A DNA stretch of 64,000 nt from Sporodiniella umbellata (GCA_025677835.1 JAIXMR010000052.1:98501-162500); one strand, 5' to 3'. Shown: positions 50,361-63,109, numbered from the stretch's first letter. Translations and numbers: made by a program. Notes: a model not told the origin generated them from the letters alone.

Positions 50361-51987
50361 TTATTGCTGTATGTTTCTTTTTCTTGAAAATTCAAACACT
50401 TCTGTTACTGCATCCTTAAAGCACTGAAAGTTATAGTCAATCAACCCATGCTTTTCAAAATTATCTTGTCTCAAAAGACATATTAACACCAAAAGTCTAT
50501 CGTATTTCTATTATTAGCACTTGATTGAAAACTTTTGGACCTACCTATTCACTTCTCTCATATAAAGCACATCGCCGTTATCTAGTTTTATTAGACTAGA
50601 GGCTTCTGCCTCTTGTTGTTTGTGGATTGTAGGTTGTGGTTGTGGTTGCTGTGGCTGCTGTTCTATTAAATTCTCTGAGTCTACGTCGTTTCCATATCTT
50701 TCTGTGCTGTCCATAAGAGACAAATTCATTGGGCTTCCTCCTTGTACGCTATATTGATATGAGCTTCTTTTTCTTTCAAGGGAAAAAAAAAACAAAACAA
50801 AACGAAGCTGAATTACCCATAGATACATTCAACATCTATACAAACATCAATCATATCTGAACACAGTTCGTAGGATTGCATGTCTACTGGTGAACTGTCA
50901 GTAGCGATGTAAATCTTGGTCAATGTATCAAAAAGATATGCCTTGTCGATCCCCGAGTTCTATATGGTATGAGTGACCGATGTTTTTCAATTTACACTTA
51001 CTGAGCATAAAACGTTCAAGAGATTTTCCAAAGCAGGCAACTCACGAATAAGCTTTTGGATAATTTTACTGAATGCTTCGTAGATTGAATTGTCATAAAT
51101 ACTGGTAAGATAATAGGTTAAATGGATATATTCTAATTGTGCATCAGCCAAAGCGTCGCTCATTCTTTGTTGAACATCACGCTGCGTGTCTTTTTTTTTT
51201 TTTTTTAAATTGATATATAAAGTAAAAAAGTGAGTATGTGTTGATAGGTTGAGACAAAGCCTTGGCTTACTATGGGTTTTTACCAATTTTGTAATCATCA
51301 GATAACCCATCCACTTTATGGATCAAGACTTCAAATGTAATCGTTTGGTTGACGTTATAGGCACTGGTAACTGTGGAAAACAAACGGTGTAGCGCTTCAC
51401 TATAGTCATCCTGAGCATCAATCACAAAAATCAATGCTCCCACAGTCCCGAATATATCTTGAGGGTCGTAGGCCATCTCGTCAAAAAAATCAATTTGTCC
51501 AGGAAAGTCCCATATTTGAAAATCAATAAAAGACCGTCTAACAATGTATTGTTTTTAGACAAGAGCTTGTAGCTAAAAGTTATTTCTCTTTACGCAATAT
51601 CTTCCTTTTGTATCTTTGTTGTACTTTCTAGATACAGTGTATCGTTGGGTGGCATTTTTCCAAACACAACTCGTTGAATACTAGACTTCCCACTCCTACA
51701 AAAAAAAATAAAAAATAAAAATAAAAAATCAGTCTGTAGTACAGCTAGAAACGACGTGCCTTTGAAGACCCATTAGCAAAATGCGAGGTTTGTCTGATAG
51801 TACTTGATCTTCTATAACGGTATCTCTATAAAATTTTCTTAAGCTTTCATTTTATACCCTTTACATCTCTACTTGTCATCGTATAGGATGTTTTACGTTG
51901 CAAAATCAGATTCATTGTTGGTTGGCTGATAGTCAAGCTAGAAATTTGGTCAAACGAAGTAACGACATTGGTTCTTCTTACATCCAT
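50361..51987 (-). CDS. GTR2: Rag GTPase, RagC/D (Gtr2) type
   Basis: Eight exons: 51987-51873, 51823-51760, 51695-51594, 51537-51284, 51189-51002, 50959-50817, 50772-50545, 50496-50361; 409 residues. Partner of RagA/Gtr1 in amino-acid signalling to TORC1 at the vacuole. G-domain motifs: GLQRSGKSS (P-loop), [28 protein letters not shown]. The C-terminal roadblock part has [39 protein letters not shown] and [20 protein letters not shown] Gln/Pro-rich insert ([10 protein letters not shown]) stands in exon 7. Intron 2 must start with GC (AAAG|GCACGT) to keep the frame. The first donor choice (ACAA|GTAGAG) is less sure. Tandem with the PROPPIN gene, about 97 bp apart. Confidence 0.94.
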
Positions 51988-52084
51988 AAATCGTTTTTTT
52001 TTTTTTTTTTTGTAAAGAAACAAAAAAAAAAAAAAAAAAAAAAAAAAAGGGTACAACAATTGAAAAGGCGCATGGATATATACT

Positions 52085-53280
52085 TTATTTTAAAAACCTT
52101 TCAAAGGATACTCTTTTACAATCACCCCCTTCCAGAGGGTCAAACTCAAACCTGTAACAATTTCCATCTGCACATATAGCGTCTATTGTATTCTCTCTGC
52201 ATCGCACCAGACATCGGCTCTCTGTTGTCAATTTTGCATTGGCAATGCTCCACTGCGAACTAAAGTACTTTGGTAGTACTTGTTTCATGAAACTCAACGA
52301 GCTTTCTCGATTGTTGACAACCAAGTTAAATAGATGAATCGTGCCTTTATCTGAAGCGACGCACAGCCGGGTAGAGGTTGGGTTGAAAGCAATGGAGTAT
52401 ATTTCAGCTGGATCCACGCCTCGTCGGAGTTCATGCAATAAAGTGCAGGACAAGGTATCAAAGACTCGGATAAGTGTGCCTTTTTGACTGCTAGTAGCAC
52501 ACCGTGATCCGTCTAGGTTTAGAGATATACAGCTTACTTGACTTGAATGGGCATGTATGATGCTCACATTGACGGCTGTCTGATGGATAGGATGTAGGGT
52601 ATTTAGGTTGACGATTTGTACATAGCCTGTCTGTTTACCAGGAAAGGCCAGTATAGCATGATCAGGGTCACTTGAGATGGCAACAAGCCCTAGATATTAC
52701 AGTCAGCGACTTTCAGATTATCTAAAGTACGTTACCTGAGTCATTATCGTTTGTTTCAAACGTACTTAGTAGCTGAGGTGGCATGCCAAACTTGTATACA
52801 TACACTTTATTGGATAATACAACTGTCAATCTTTTTTTCATTATTATTCTGTCAATCGCTTTACAAATCACTCGGATACCATTTACCTGTCTTTCCTGAG
52901 CTTGACATTTCTCACTTCTGTTTTGTACTCTAATTCAATTACCGGTATCAAGTTCATACTGTCATAGACTATCACTTTGTTCGGCGCATATCTTGGGTTT
53001 TTACCGCCCCCGACAAGAGCCAGGTAGTTTGTTCGATAAAGCATTTCGACAATACCAATACCACCCTCATTGGATTCTGTTTTGGAACATTAGTCGAAAT
53101 GAGCTCAAAAAAAAAAAAAACTTGTTTACCATGACGGGAATGCTCTACGAAGGGGTCGCAGTTGTAGATCCGAAAGCCGTTATAAAGCCCAATAGCAAAA
53201 CAGTCTTGACACTGATTGAAGCCTGCGTAGAGTAGCCCTGGTGCATCATGTAACCCAGACGACACTTTAGATAGGTTCAT
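52085..53280 (-). CDS. PROPPIN WD-repeat protein, WIPI3/WIPI4/Hsv2 type
   Basis: Exons 53280-53130, 53076-52887, 52830-52736, 52689-52085; 346 residues, phases consistent. PROPPINs bind phosphatidylinositol 3-phosphate and act in autophagy. The seven-bladed propeller carries the LRRG lipid-binding motif in [17 protein letters not shown] (FRRG in Atg18; LRRG in WIPI3/4). Other family marks: [50 protein letters not shown] and [16 protein letters not shown]. The last one and the short length point to WIPI3/WDR45B or Hsv2, not to Atg18 itself. RagC lies directly downstream in the same direction. Confidence 0.94.
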
Positions 53281-54294
53281 GATTGTAAAGAAAGAAATAT
53301 TTTAAAATGGAGATGGGAGGGGAAATAAAAGAACATTCTATATTTGGAAATTCTATCATGCAGCCTCCACTCAAAGGGTCATACTTGCTACGTATCACAT
53401 CATCATACCCCTTTCCCCATCCAAGCGCTCGCTTCTGTCAGTGAGAGTATGCACTATTTAATTAAATGGAGTATGTAAAGCCCATGCATCTAACGAAACT
53501 TGATAGCCGAGCAGGCCTATCCTTGACTCAACCATAGCCAGGTCTGTTCCTAAAAGAAATCAAGTCTGCTTTTTTTTTTTCTTCTTATCGATTGCCAAAT
53601 GCGATTCAAAGTTAAAGTAATAAATTTAGATGCATAAAAAAGGGCTCTTGTCAAGATAAATGTTGAACATAATAGTGTAGACTGAGCTCTTTTTACATAC
53701 AGGCTCAATTCGTGAACTGTGTTGTTTTCTTTTAAAAAGCCCCGGTGTGTCTAAACTGATACAGTCTTAGTTCTATGATCAAAAACACACTATTCAGTAT
53801 TTTTGATAAAATGATGTGTAGCAAATCATTCATAGTCGAGAGGTTATATAAACGAGAAGGTCTATCTCATTTGGTCTGTAGCTTTATTTTCGAGTAGCCT
53901 TTGACTTGTTACTACGGAAAAAACCCAAAGCCAAATAGAAAGGCGTACATGCCAATTAATAGCAGCTGCGTCAAGCGCTGAAACTTGAACTTTTAACTGC
54001 GGTACAGACAGAGATAAATAGCTAAAAGCTACGCCCAATTGCTCAAAACGTGGCTGGTTTACATTGACTCAGGTGTTCAAAACTTTCAATTGAACTGGTA
54101 TTTAAGACTTTTTAGATCAATCCAAATGCTAAAAACTGCTCTAAAAACAAACGATCAAGTTCAACTGCCTTTTGCTTTGACTCAAAAAGTCGTTGTGTTC
54201 ATCAGCTATTCTTTTTTTTTTTTTTTTTTGGTGAGATTGTATCCAGGCTGACCTTCTCCTACACTTTGGTATGACTTGAAATAGATTTTTTTAG
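53281..54294. other. Intergenic, no gene recognised
   Basis: Promoter of the PROPPIN gene at its left end. A frame at 54039-54251 lacks an ATG and looks like chance. T-run at 54210-54228. Confidence 0.45.
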
Positions 54295-54529
54295 ACAGAA
54301 GTTTACCAAGCCTCTTCTTTATTCTTTAAACCCTGGTATCTTAAGCTCATATAGAAATTGTGCATATTGGCAGCTTGCTGAACACGTCAACAAATGGCTG
54401 TACAAGTTTCCCTCGATTCAAAAATATAAGCCATCTTACCTTGTCAGAGAGCGCTTCATCTCATTGGATGCTTTACTCGAATTCAAGTACAGATACGTGT
54501 CTGAGATTGGAATAGTCAAAGGCCATTAG
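54295..54529 (+). pseudogene. Orphan exon-like open frame, 77 codons
   Basis: An open frame with coding-like composition follows a good acceptor (TTTTTTTAG) and ends at TAG 54527-54529. It has no ATG. The translation includes KPLLYSLNPGILSSYRNC and ends near EFKYRYVSEIGIVKGH. No matching upstream exon was found in the 1 kb before it. It may be the last exon of a decayed gene or a mobile-element remnant. I do not recognise a family. Confidence 0.3.
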
Positions 54530-55841
54530 CAAAAAGCAGACTCTATGATTTCAGAGTACTAGTAGTAACGTTTTTGGAGAGAAATGGCAAAAAGAACAGT
54601 AACGATAGATACGCTTTTTTTTTTTTTTTTACTATATGGAACAACGACGTAAAGCTAATAAATTGTCGGAACAGCCCCGTGACGACTTGTGTGCCCAAAC
54701 ACGGTCTTACATACTAATGGTCAGATGAATATGTAACATTCAAAGATCTTTGAACAGTTTATCAGCACAAAACATGACCAAAGAATAACAAAAAAAAGGG
54801 GGGGGATGTGAGGGGAAAAGATTCTATGAAACATCTTCTAAAACAATTACTGGCTATAACAAGAAGAGATAGTGAAAAACCGAGAACTATCTTTAGACGC
54901 TAAAAAGATTTTGCAGTGAGCAATACTGACAGAGACAGCGGATATTGAGTGACAATATGTACCCTTCTCACTGTCGCTTCAAAATTGACAGACCGCCATT
55001 TCATTAACAGTGGGCTCCACGTCAATATAAAAATCGACTAAGAAATCCACTATCAAGTCCTGTATCAACCAGAGTGTACGTAATCCAATCTGTTTTCAAA
55101 GAACATACGATTTTCAAATATTGTTTTCTTCATCTATAAATCCTTGCTCTGCTATCTATCTATAGTATTGAGAATGTACGACGAAAGTCGCTTGAAAAAA
55201 AAAAAAAAAAGTGTATGTTTGCTCCAGTATACTCAGTATTGTAGATTTTACTGATAAGCCCATCTTTTTTTCTCAGATAGTTCGCGTTCCTACGTTTGGT
55301 TGTCTAGTGTTATTTGTGTTGTGTTGGGTTTGGTCGATGGACCGTCTACTCTAACCGCAGCGCGTAATGAGCGTAACACAAGTCAAGTTGTTCGTGATGT
55401 AGGGCATTGAATAGCCAGTGGTATTCAAAAGGCTTGTTTCGATACCAGCCTTGACTTTTGAAAAGCAACATGGAGACTAGTTGATGTGGTAATCCCATTA
55501 TAGCTGTATAGTTTCCATTCTAATTTAAGGGTAATACCCTATTTGTATTTAGTGCAGTTTTTTCCTTTTTTTTTTTTTTCTTACGGCCTCTTAGGAGACA
55601 AGTATGTGTCAATGGCTCTATTTTGCTTTGAAATTTTTTTTGTGATCTTCCATAGCAACGAATTTTGCCCAATAAAAATCTGTAAATGTCTCACCGAGTT
55701 GAAGCGCTGTACCAACAAGAAAAAAGGAGGCGTTGTGACATCATGTCGGAGTGATAAACACATCTTGATCCTAAAAAAATTGAACTAAAAAAACTTTTTT
55801 TTTTTTTTTTCTTTTTACGATCCTATATTATAATTTTCACA
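54530..55841. other. Intergenic, no gene recognised
   Basis: AT-rich with T/A runs. A 81-codon frame at 55543-55788 lacks support. Ends in the ARB1 promoter. Confidence 0.5.
55795..55810 (+). promoter_or_regulatory. T16 tract upstream of ARB1
   Basis: Coding-strand T16 ending 31 nt before the ATG at 55842; part of the recurring pattern before several genes here. Confidence 0.3.
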
Positions 55842-57734
55842 ATGAATGGAGGTGTATCTGCATCAAAAGCCAAGCGTCTCGCGGCCAGAGCTGCTAAAGG
55901 TGAAAAGAAAGCAGCCAAGTCTGGAAAGTCTACACCTGCTGAATCCGGCAACAACTCTGGTGATGAAGCAGCCGCCGTTATAAGCAATCTCAAGCTTCAT
56001 ACCGATCGTACCGCTACCGGTGTATACACCTCTCAAGAAAGAAGTAGAGATATTAAGATTGACTCTTTCTCTCTCAACTTCCACGGCCGTATTTTGATTG
56101 ATAACGCCTCTATCGAACTTAACTTTGGTAGACGTTATGGTCTTGTTGGTTCTAATGGTTCTGGTAAGTCTACTTTCTTGGAATCATTGGCCGGTCGTGA
56201 TATCGAGATCCCTGATCATATCGATGTAAGTAACATAAAAAGAAGGGGAGGGAGGAGGAGGAAGAAAGAGTTGAATGTACGTACGAGTTCAGTGGCTAAT
56301 TTATTGATTTAGATTTACTTGTTGAACCAAGAAGCTGAGCCTTCGGATCGCAATGCTATTCAATCTGTGATCGACTCTGCCCAAGCTGAAGTAGCTCGTT
56401 TGGAAAGACAAGTCGAAGAGCTTTTGGGTGAAGAAGATGGCGGTGACAACCCTTTGTTGGACGATATATATGAGCGTATTGAACAAATGGACCCTGCTAC
56501 CTTTGAAACCAGAGCCTGTACTCTCTTGTCTGGTTTGGGTTTCTCTACCACCCAAATGGCCAAGGCTACCAAGGACATGTCTGGTGGTTGGAGAATGAGA
56601 GTTGCCTTAGCCCGTGCTCTTTTCATCAAGCCTACCCTTTTGCTTTTGGATGAACCCACCAACCACTTGGATATGGAGGCTACTGTCTGGCTTGAAGAAT
56701 ACTTGAAGACCTATGACCGTATTCTTATCATTGTGTCTCACTCTGAAGATTTCTTGAACGGTGTCTGTAGCAATATGATGCACTTGACTCACAAGTGTAA
56801 GCTTAACTACTATGGTGGTAACTACGATATGTTTGTCAAGACCAAGGCTGAAAACGAAGTCAATCAAGCCAAGGCCTATGCCAAGCAACAAGAAGAAATT
56901 GCTCATATCAAGAAGTTCATTGCCTCTGCTGGTACTTATGCCAACTTGGTCAGACAGGCCAAGTCCAAGCAAAAGATCATTGACAAGATGGAGGCTGCTG
57001 GTTTGATTGAAAAAGTTGAACAAGAAGCTCCCTTCAAGTTCTCGTTCACTGATGTACAAAAGCTTCCCCCTCCCGTCATGGCTTTCCAAGACGTTGCATT
57101 TGCTTACAACGGTAAGCCTGAAAACTACCTTTACAAGGGGCTTGAATTAGCCATTGATATGGACTCCCGTATTGCCCTTGTCGGTCCCAACGGTGCTGGT
57201 AAGTCTACTTTGCTCAAGTTGATGGACAGCGAATTGGTTCCTAGTGAAGGCCGTATTCAAAAGCATACTTCTCTGAAGCTTGGTAAATACTCTCAACACT
57301 CTAACGACCAATTGGATCCCAAGGTCTCCCCTATTGACTACATGCGCAACAAGTTCCCTGAAGAAGGTACTGATGTTGAACACTGGCGTCGCCAACTCGG
57401 CCGTTACGGTTTGACCGGTGCCCATCAAACCTCTTTGATTGAAACATTATCAGACGGTCTCAAGTCCCGCCTTGTGTTTGCCGAACTGGCTGTTCTTCGC
57501 CCTCACATCATCTTGCTTGATGAACCTACCAATCACTTGGATATGGAATCTATCGACTCTCTTGCCGACGCCATCAATCGCTTCACCGGCGGTGTAGTCC
57601 TTGTTTCTCACGATTTCCGTTTGATTTCTCAAGTGGCCAAGCAGATTTGGATTTGTGACAAGGGACGTGTTGAAAACTTTGAAGGCTCTATCAAAGAATA
57701 CAAGGAAAACCTCAGAAAGAACGTTAAATTGTAA
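55842..57734 (+). CDS. ARB1: ABC-F ATPase, Arb1/ABCF2 type (ribosome biogenesis)
   Basis: Exons 55842-56225 and 56313-57734; 601 residues, intron 87 nt, phase 0. A soluble twin-ATPase without membrane domains, involved in 40S/60S ribosome maturation and export. After a Lys/Ala/Ser-rich N-terminal tail, NBD1 has GSNGSGKST, MSGGWRMRVALARAL and LLLLDEPTNHLD. The ABC-F linker follows (KAYAKQQEEIAHIKKFI, then RQAKSKQKIIDKM). NBD2 has GPNGAGKST and IILLDEPTNHLD. The second signature reads LSDGLKSR instead of LSGGQ, a variant form. Codon use is strongly C-ending (GGT, AAG, GCC), as for a highly expressed gene. It converges on ERV46, about 200 bp between stops. Confidence 0.96.
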
Positions 57735-57935
57735 ATTCCCTCTACCTTCCAACACATCCTTTTTTCTACTCTTTTCATCTACAACAAACAAATACATGCT
57801 TTTACATTATTCCATTATTATTTTCTTTTTTGTTTTTTCTGGGTCTTTATAGAATACACAAAGCTACAGAAATAAAAATAAAATAAAAAAAAAAGCAAAA
57901 AAGGGAGTTTTTTTAACTAGACGAAAACATTGTTC

Positions 57936-59400
57936 TTATTGTGTTTTTCCCATTTCCATCTTTTTCTTATAGGCTCTTTCTGCCTTGTAAAGCACACGGT
58001 CGACCAAGCCAGCCACGGTGAAAATGCCTCCGATGATGGCCAACAGGCCTGTAAGGAAGCTACTGAAGGCAGGTCTTGTCTCTTGGTAGATGACCAACAT
58101 GGGAGAGATTTCCATATTGAAGAAAACGCCGGGCAGACCGCCAGAACCCTGAGTGATATCTACTTGATGGTTGATGAAGGAATATTGGTTGGTATGGGTC
58201 GCAACGCTTTTTAGATGACGAAGCTCAGTCGAAACGATTTTGAGAAAGTACTGGTGAATTGTTCGAGCTATTTGGAAAACAAGTCAGACGCTATGAAAAA
58301 AAAAAAAAAAAAAAACAGTGATTACCGTTTGGTGATGGTTTGTTGGTGGCTGCTAATGGGTCTGTCATTGCCAAAGCAGCTTCGTTTTCATCCTGGGTAT
58401 CTGGTCCAAACTTGAGCTTATGTATGGTATGTGTCATATCAAATGAGTGGCCGTTTGAGCCCTGAGCATACTCCTGAAGGTCGTGAACGTGCATAGAGCC
58501 TGCTTGGAAGGCACCACCTGGAGCGAAATGAAAGTTACCACGCACCTTGTTGACCAGAAGGTGACCAAATACGTTACATCCTTCATTGGCTTGGCTCTCC
58601 ATCTTATTTGCCCAGTTTTCACGAACACATTGATCTATCTTTTTAGGATCGACCAAGCCCCAGCCTTGTTTTACGTAAGCCTCTCGTACATCTTGACAAG
58701 TATGACAGCAGCCGTCTTCACGAATAGGTGTGGCTCCATAACATTCTCCACAAGTAGGTGCATCGACTCTTATTTTGTCCATATCAGGCGTATGATCTCC
58801 CAATTCTTTCGTTACCCAGAAAAAAAAAAACTTAGGGAATCGAATCCAATCTTATATCAAACATTTACTTACTGACAGTGTGGCCAGTTTCAATGATTTT
58901 CCCTGTTCGGTCAAGTCTTACTTTTGTAACATCCTGTGTATATCCCGAAGATTGTTCTCCTGTTTCATCCATAATATCGATACTGAGCACTAACAGATAG
59001 ATAAAAGTCAGCGTTTTTTTTTTTTTTTTTTTTTTAATGGCTGCTATGACTCTTTTGATAGTTTACTATGACAAGGCATATTGGGAAAAGTGATGTTGAA
59101 ATTAATAGGCATCTTTTCTTTTCGGCTGCCATCCACTACCAAACTAGGTTTCCATACAGATGTTCTATAGACAATCAACTCTGAAAACACAAGGTAAAGA
59201 ACGATCATGGCGCTAATCAAAGTGACTTTTTTTTTTTTAACAGACGTAGATGTTCAGGTAAGATTACTAGTTGAGGTTGTTGCTATTGCTGTTTATTTAC
59301 CAGATGCACCAGAAGTTGTCTTTATTCGAAACTCATCTAACGTTTTTGCATAACCGTCAAATTGGCGTAAATTTCGAAATAAAGATCCTTTTTTCGCCAT
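57936..59400 (-). CDS. ERV46: COPII vesicle protein Erv46/ERGIC3
   Basis: Exons 59400-59301, 59225-59067, 58989-58873, 58805-58326, 58267-57936; 395 residues, phases consistent. Works with Erv41 in ER-Golgi vesicles and in retrieval of ER proteins. The start MAKKGSLFRNLRQFDGYAKT is cytosolic. TM1 is VTLISAMIVLYLVFSELIVY. The large luminal domain has the family's Cys motifs (CGECYGATP, CCHTCQDVREAY), GCNVFGHLLVNKVRGNFHFA and GLPGVFFNMEISPMLVIYQE. TM2 is near LTGLLAIIGGIFTVAGLV, then a basic tail. The acceptor of intron 1 is AAAG right after an A-run. Intron 4 contains a T-run and an unused TAG before its true acceptor. An uninterrupted T25 (coding strand) precedes the ATG by 9 nt. Confidence 0.95.
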
Positions 59401-59929
59401 CTTTTCGTGAAAAAAAAAAAAAAAAAAAAAAAAACAAATAATAACAATCAAAAAAGAAAATAAAAGTAATCTCGGTTTGAAATAAGAATTAAGCTTGCTT
59501 TCGCCTCATAGTGTCCTGAGTTTTTTATTTATTTATTTGTAGTGTATAAAGAAACGCAAAGATTTTTAATAATGCTGATGACTCTAGCAACTTGGACATG
59601 TACAGTTGCTCACTTGAGCTGTGCCTGCCAAGACATCTGTTTGTAGCGGTTATCCTCACAAGTCAGGTTGTGTTACTACGGTAGCACTTTTTCAGGAACC
59701 AAAGATAAGGTACAGCTGTTCATAGAGCAGGTATCTTGAGAGTCTTTGGATCTATCCCAGAACATGCACACATGCACATATACAAATCGACCTGTGCGTT
59801 TGTATGCTACTGGGCGGGATGCTAATAGGTCAAAGGGAAGCTTTTGATCAAAAAAAAAAAAAAAGTTTCTAAATTTAAGTAACTGGTCATAATCATCAAG
59901 CCAAATAGAGATGAATCAAGAGGCCCATA
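59401..59929. other. Promoter side of ERV46 and gene-free flank
   Basis: Starts with the A25 run at 59410-59434. No gene seen. Confidence 0.45.
59410..59434 (-). promoter_or_regulatory. T25 tract (coding strand) before ERV46
   Basis: Reads T25 on the minus strand, ending nine bases before the ATG at 59400. Confidence 0.35.
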
Positions 59930-60110
59930 GAACAAAAAAAGAAGGTCAGTCTGTACAACACGGATTTTATTGTCTTCTCCTTTTTTTCTCTACTTGTCCG
60001 ATGTTATAGCATTGAAAGCGATCACCATCTTGATCAAAAAACAAAGAAGAAAATAGGAAAGAGACACATATAGCCTAAATAATGGTGTCATTTGCACACA
60101 TGACAAGCCC
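59930..60110 (+). repeat. Dispersed repeat, copy 1
   Basis: Three blocks shared with copies at 62.9 and 63.9 kb. Block A is GGTCAGTCTGTAC at 59944-59956. Block B is at 59998-60028 and ends GAAAGCGATCACCAT. Block C is TGGTGTCATTTGCACACATG at 60083-60102. The DNA between the blocks is not conserved. Confidence 0.7.
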
Positions 60111-62586
60111 TTGTTTTTTTTTTTGGTTGCCGTAACACACGTAGGCAAACCAAGTGTTGGTTACTCACAGTAGCCTCTATGCTCCCAAAAATTTTATTCC
60201 CATACAGTGTTCCGAGTACAAGGATAAGAAATTCAGCTGCACTCTTAAAATATATATATGTATATATATTTAATGACATCAAAAAGAAAATTAATCAAAC
60301 CACTTCTTGTTAGGGTTGTACATATGCATAAAGAACTTTATGTAGATTGGCAAAAATTAAGCCATAACAAGGCTTACCAGAGACATAAGCCACTTGAGAC
60401 CCTTTACTTTCTTTTTATTCAACGTCTGTTTTCTTCAGGCTCTGCAAACCTTGGAGCTCTCTTGTGAAGCGACTTGAGTTTATACAAGAGTGAAAGCGGT
60501 GCTGTTGTTTATGCACAGTGTTTTCAAACTCAATGCTGGCTATTGACAGACTAAAGGTTTCATGTTTTTAGTTTAGATTATAAACAAGTTTTTTTTTTTT
60601 TTTTTTTCTAATAGAGAATAGCCCAACAAACTCTATAGTTTATATGAAATAGAGGTGAACTCTAAAGTGATGTACAATAACAAATCACGTTGAATTACCA
60701 AAAGCCATCTGCCAGTGTACTGGTTCTATTTTTGTACAAACGCTTACTCAACCCTGATGACCACTTGGCAAACAGCCCATTACTCTAACCTGCTATAGCC
60801 GTATTTGTGATGTATCTGTAAAAGGAATATACTCAAGAAAAAGCTTATTGTTTCTAATATTAAGCATATTAGAATCTAAACCCAAAAAGAAAACAAGCTT
60901 GCATCTCAACGGTTTATTTGCATGGCATGAGTAAAATGCAGTACAAACAGACCTGCACTAGAAACTGGTAATTTTTTGATCTTTTGTATAGAATGCTATA
61001 GAAACTGAAAAGCTTGGTTCAAGGTAAAAATGATCAAGGTCATTTAAATCCTATCTTTGATCCAATCAACAAGCTTTTCTTGAGAAACACAGAACAGTCG
61101 ACAGCCTCTTTTGCTTATTATTTCCCCTCTCTGTTTGCCTTTTGAACAGAGTTGCTCGGTTTGGGTTGATCTCACAGTTTCTTTTTTTTTTTTTTTTTTT
61201 TTTCAAAACAATTCTCTCTCTGCAGGTAAACGTCCTGCGAAAAGATACTGAAACAGTACGATGCTTACAGTTTATGTGCATTTTGAACTTGCTTCACAAA
61301 ATAGACCCGGTGACTTTAAAGTTGAAACATAAAGCAAATAAATAAGCATGCATGCAAAAATCAAGCCAAAAAAGAAGCTTTGATTGATAAGCTACAACCT
61401 ACACATGTTTCATATGTTAGAGTTGCCGTTTACACTATCAAATAGAAACTATTTTTGGGCAATGGATAATATTTCGGATCTGATTGCGTAGTTACCTGTG
61501 AATCCAAAAAGGAGAGAAACCAAGTAAATTTAGAAAGACTTTTTACCGTTGGATTTATTCTCTCTTTCAAAAAAAAAAAAAAAAAAGAGGGGGATGAGGG
61601 AAACAATAAAGCAAAAAGCGTTTGATAATAACAAATGTTGTTCAGAGTAAACAATCATGTTAGTATATGTGTTTGTGGATACAAGCTCAAAAACGACAAA
61701 AAAAAAAAAAAAACGCTTCAAAGCAGATAGAAAGTGATTTTAAAGCATCGTTATTGTAACCAGAGTATTATGCAATCTTTTCATAGCGTTTATTAACAGA
61801 GAATTATTGCCTTAAAGTATCAGCTCGGTATACTTGCTGTGATTGACAAACAGTTTTGTCTAAACTTATCCAAGGCTTATTCTTTTTGACACCAAATTTT
61901 TCCGTTTCCTCTATTTCTCAGCATTACACCGCTTTTTTTTTTTTTTTTTTTTTTAGAAAGGCAATCAAAGCCAAATTGGAAAAGAAAAGAAGAAAAAAAA
62001 AAAAAAAAAAAAAAAAAAAAGGTACGTGTAGCATATATCGAATCATTCTGTTATGAGTATTTTTTTTTTTTTTTTTTTTTGTAATAGCGAATAAATATTC
62101 TCTATGTTGATAAATCTACAATCGTGCGTCTGACGTGCAAGTAAGTTTTTAGCGTGATTTCTTTACCCATTTAGTTTCGATTTTGTTGAGTAAAACCAAG
62201 ACAGATAGGATTAAACGTTACTTGTTCTTTGTATAGCCCCATTGTGTCATTTATAAATGAAAGGGAGATTGATTACTACTACCACTGTTACTTGTTAGTA
62301 TAGCGAACGTTTCAGATCATTGTTCTGTGTCGAGTTTTTCATACCCAACCTTCCATTTTGTTTTCACTATGATGATGATGATACAAATAGCGGACAGAGA
62401 GTCCCTTAGATGTTATAGAGCAGGCAATCCATAGGCTCTAAAATAAACAAGAAATCATTCTACGCTGTCAGAAACTTTGCTTTTACTTCATATAACTTAA
62501 CCAGTGGCTTTAAATGATTTCTTTTTTGTTACAGGCTGTTCTCGAATTAAGGTGCTTCAGTATTTTCTTAAACTCACCAGGCCAAA

Positions 62587-62617
<31 letters not shown>

Positions 62618-62910
62618 ATTGTTTTTGAAGTTCACTTTTAAAGAACTTTCAGTTTTTGCTATTTTTCAATAAGGGTATGGGATGAGTTGCTTTATGAGTA
62701 CACCCCCTCATAGAAAGGCAACATATACCTTAAAAGGATAATAAGCGGGGTTACTATTTTTGTATTTTATATTTTTTTTTTTTTTTGGATTGCTGATCTG
62801 CTTCTAAAATAAATATGCCATACAAAAAAAAAGAACCAAGAGAGAGCACAACAAGTAAAAGAATAAGAGGTCATTTTCACAGAGTCATTTAAAAAAGAAT
62901 CAAAAGGTCT
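60111..62910. other. 2.8-kb gene-free stretch
   Basis: No supported gene on either strand. Many long homopolymers: A28 at 61993-62020, A27 at 62584-62610, T runs near 61175-61203 and 62060-62080. Confidence 0.5.
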
Positions 62911-63109
62911 GTATAGAACAATTCATGGTCAGTCTGTACCACATTCGCTTCTCTTTTTTTTTTTTTTTTTTTTTGCAATCCGACGTTAGGTAGCATTGTA
63001 TAGAAGCGATCACCATGTCTAGGGTCGAATAAAAAAAAAAAAGAGAGAAACAAAATCAGTTTTTGCTACAATCACTGACTGTGTCACTTGCACACATGGC
63101 GGGTCGGTG
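62911..63109 (+). repeat. Dispersed repeat, copy 2
   Basis: Block A is GGTCAGTCTGTAC at 62927-62939. Block B is at 62980-63017 and includes GAAGCGATCACCATG. Block C is GTGTCACTTGCACACATGGC at 63081-63100. A T22 run separates A and B. Same strand as copies 1 and 3. Confidence 0.7.

Noticed and set aside
51824..51872. Alternative RagC intron 1 donor AAGG|GTATAA
   Set aside because: It would give a 34-nt intron, shorter than any other here; the 49-nt option also keeps the frame.
56812..57797. Minus-strand and alternative frames over ARB1
   Set aside because: Codon-bias shadows of a highly expressed gene; the plus frame has both ABC cassettes intact.
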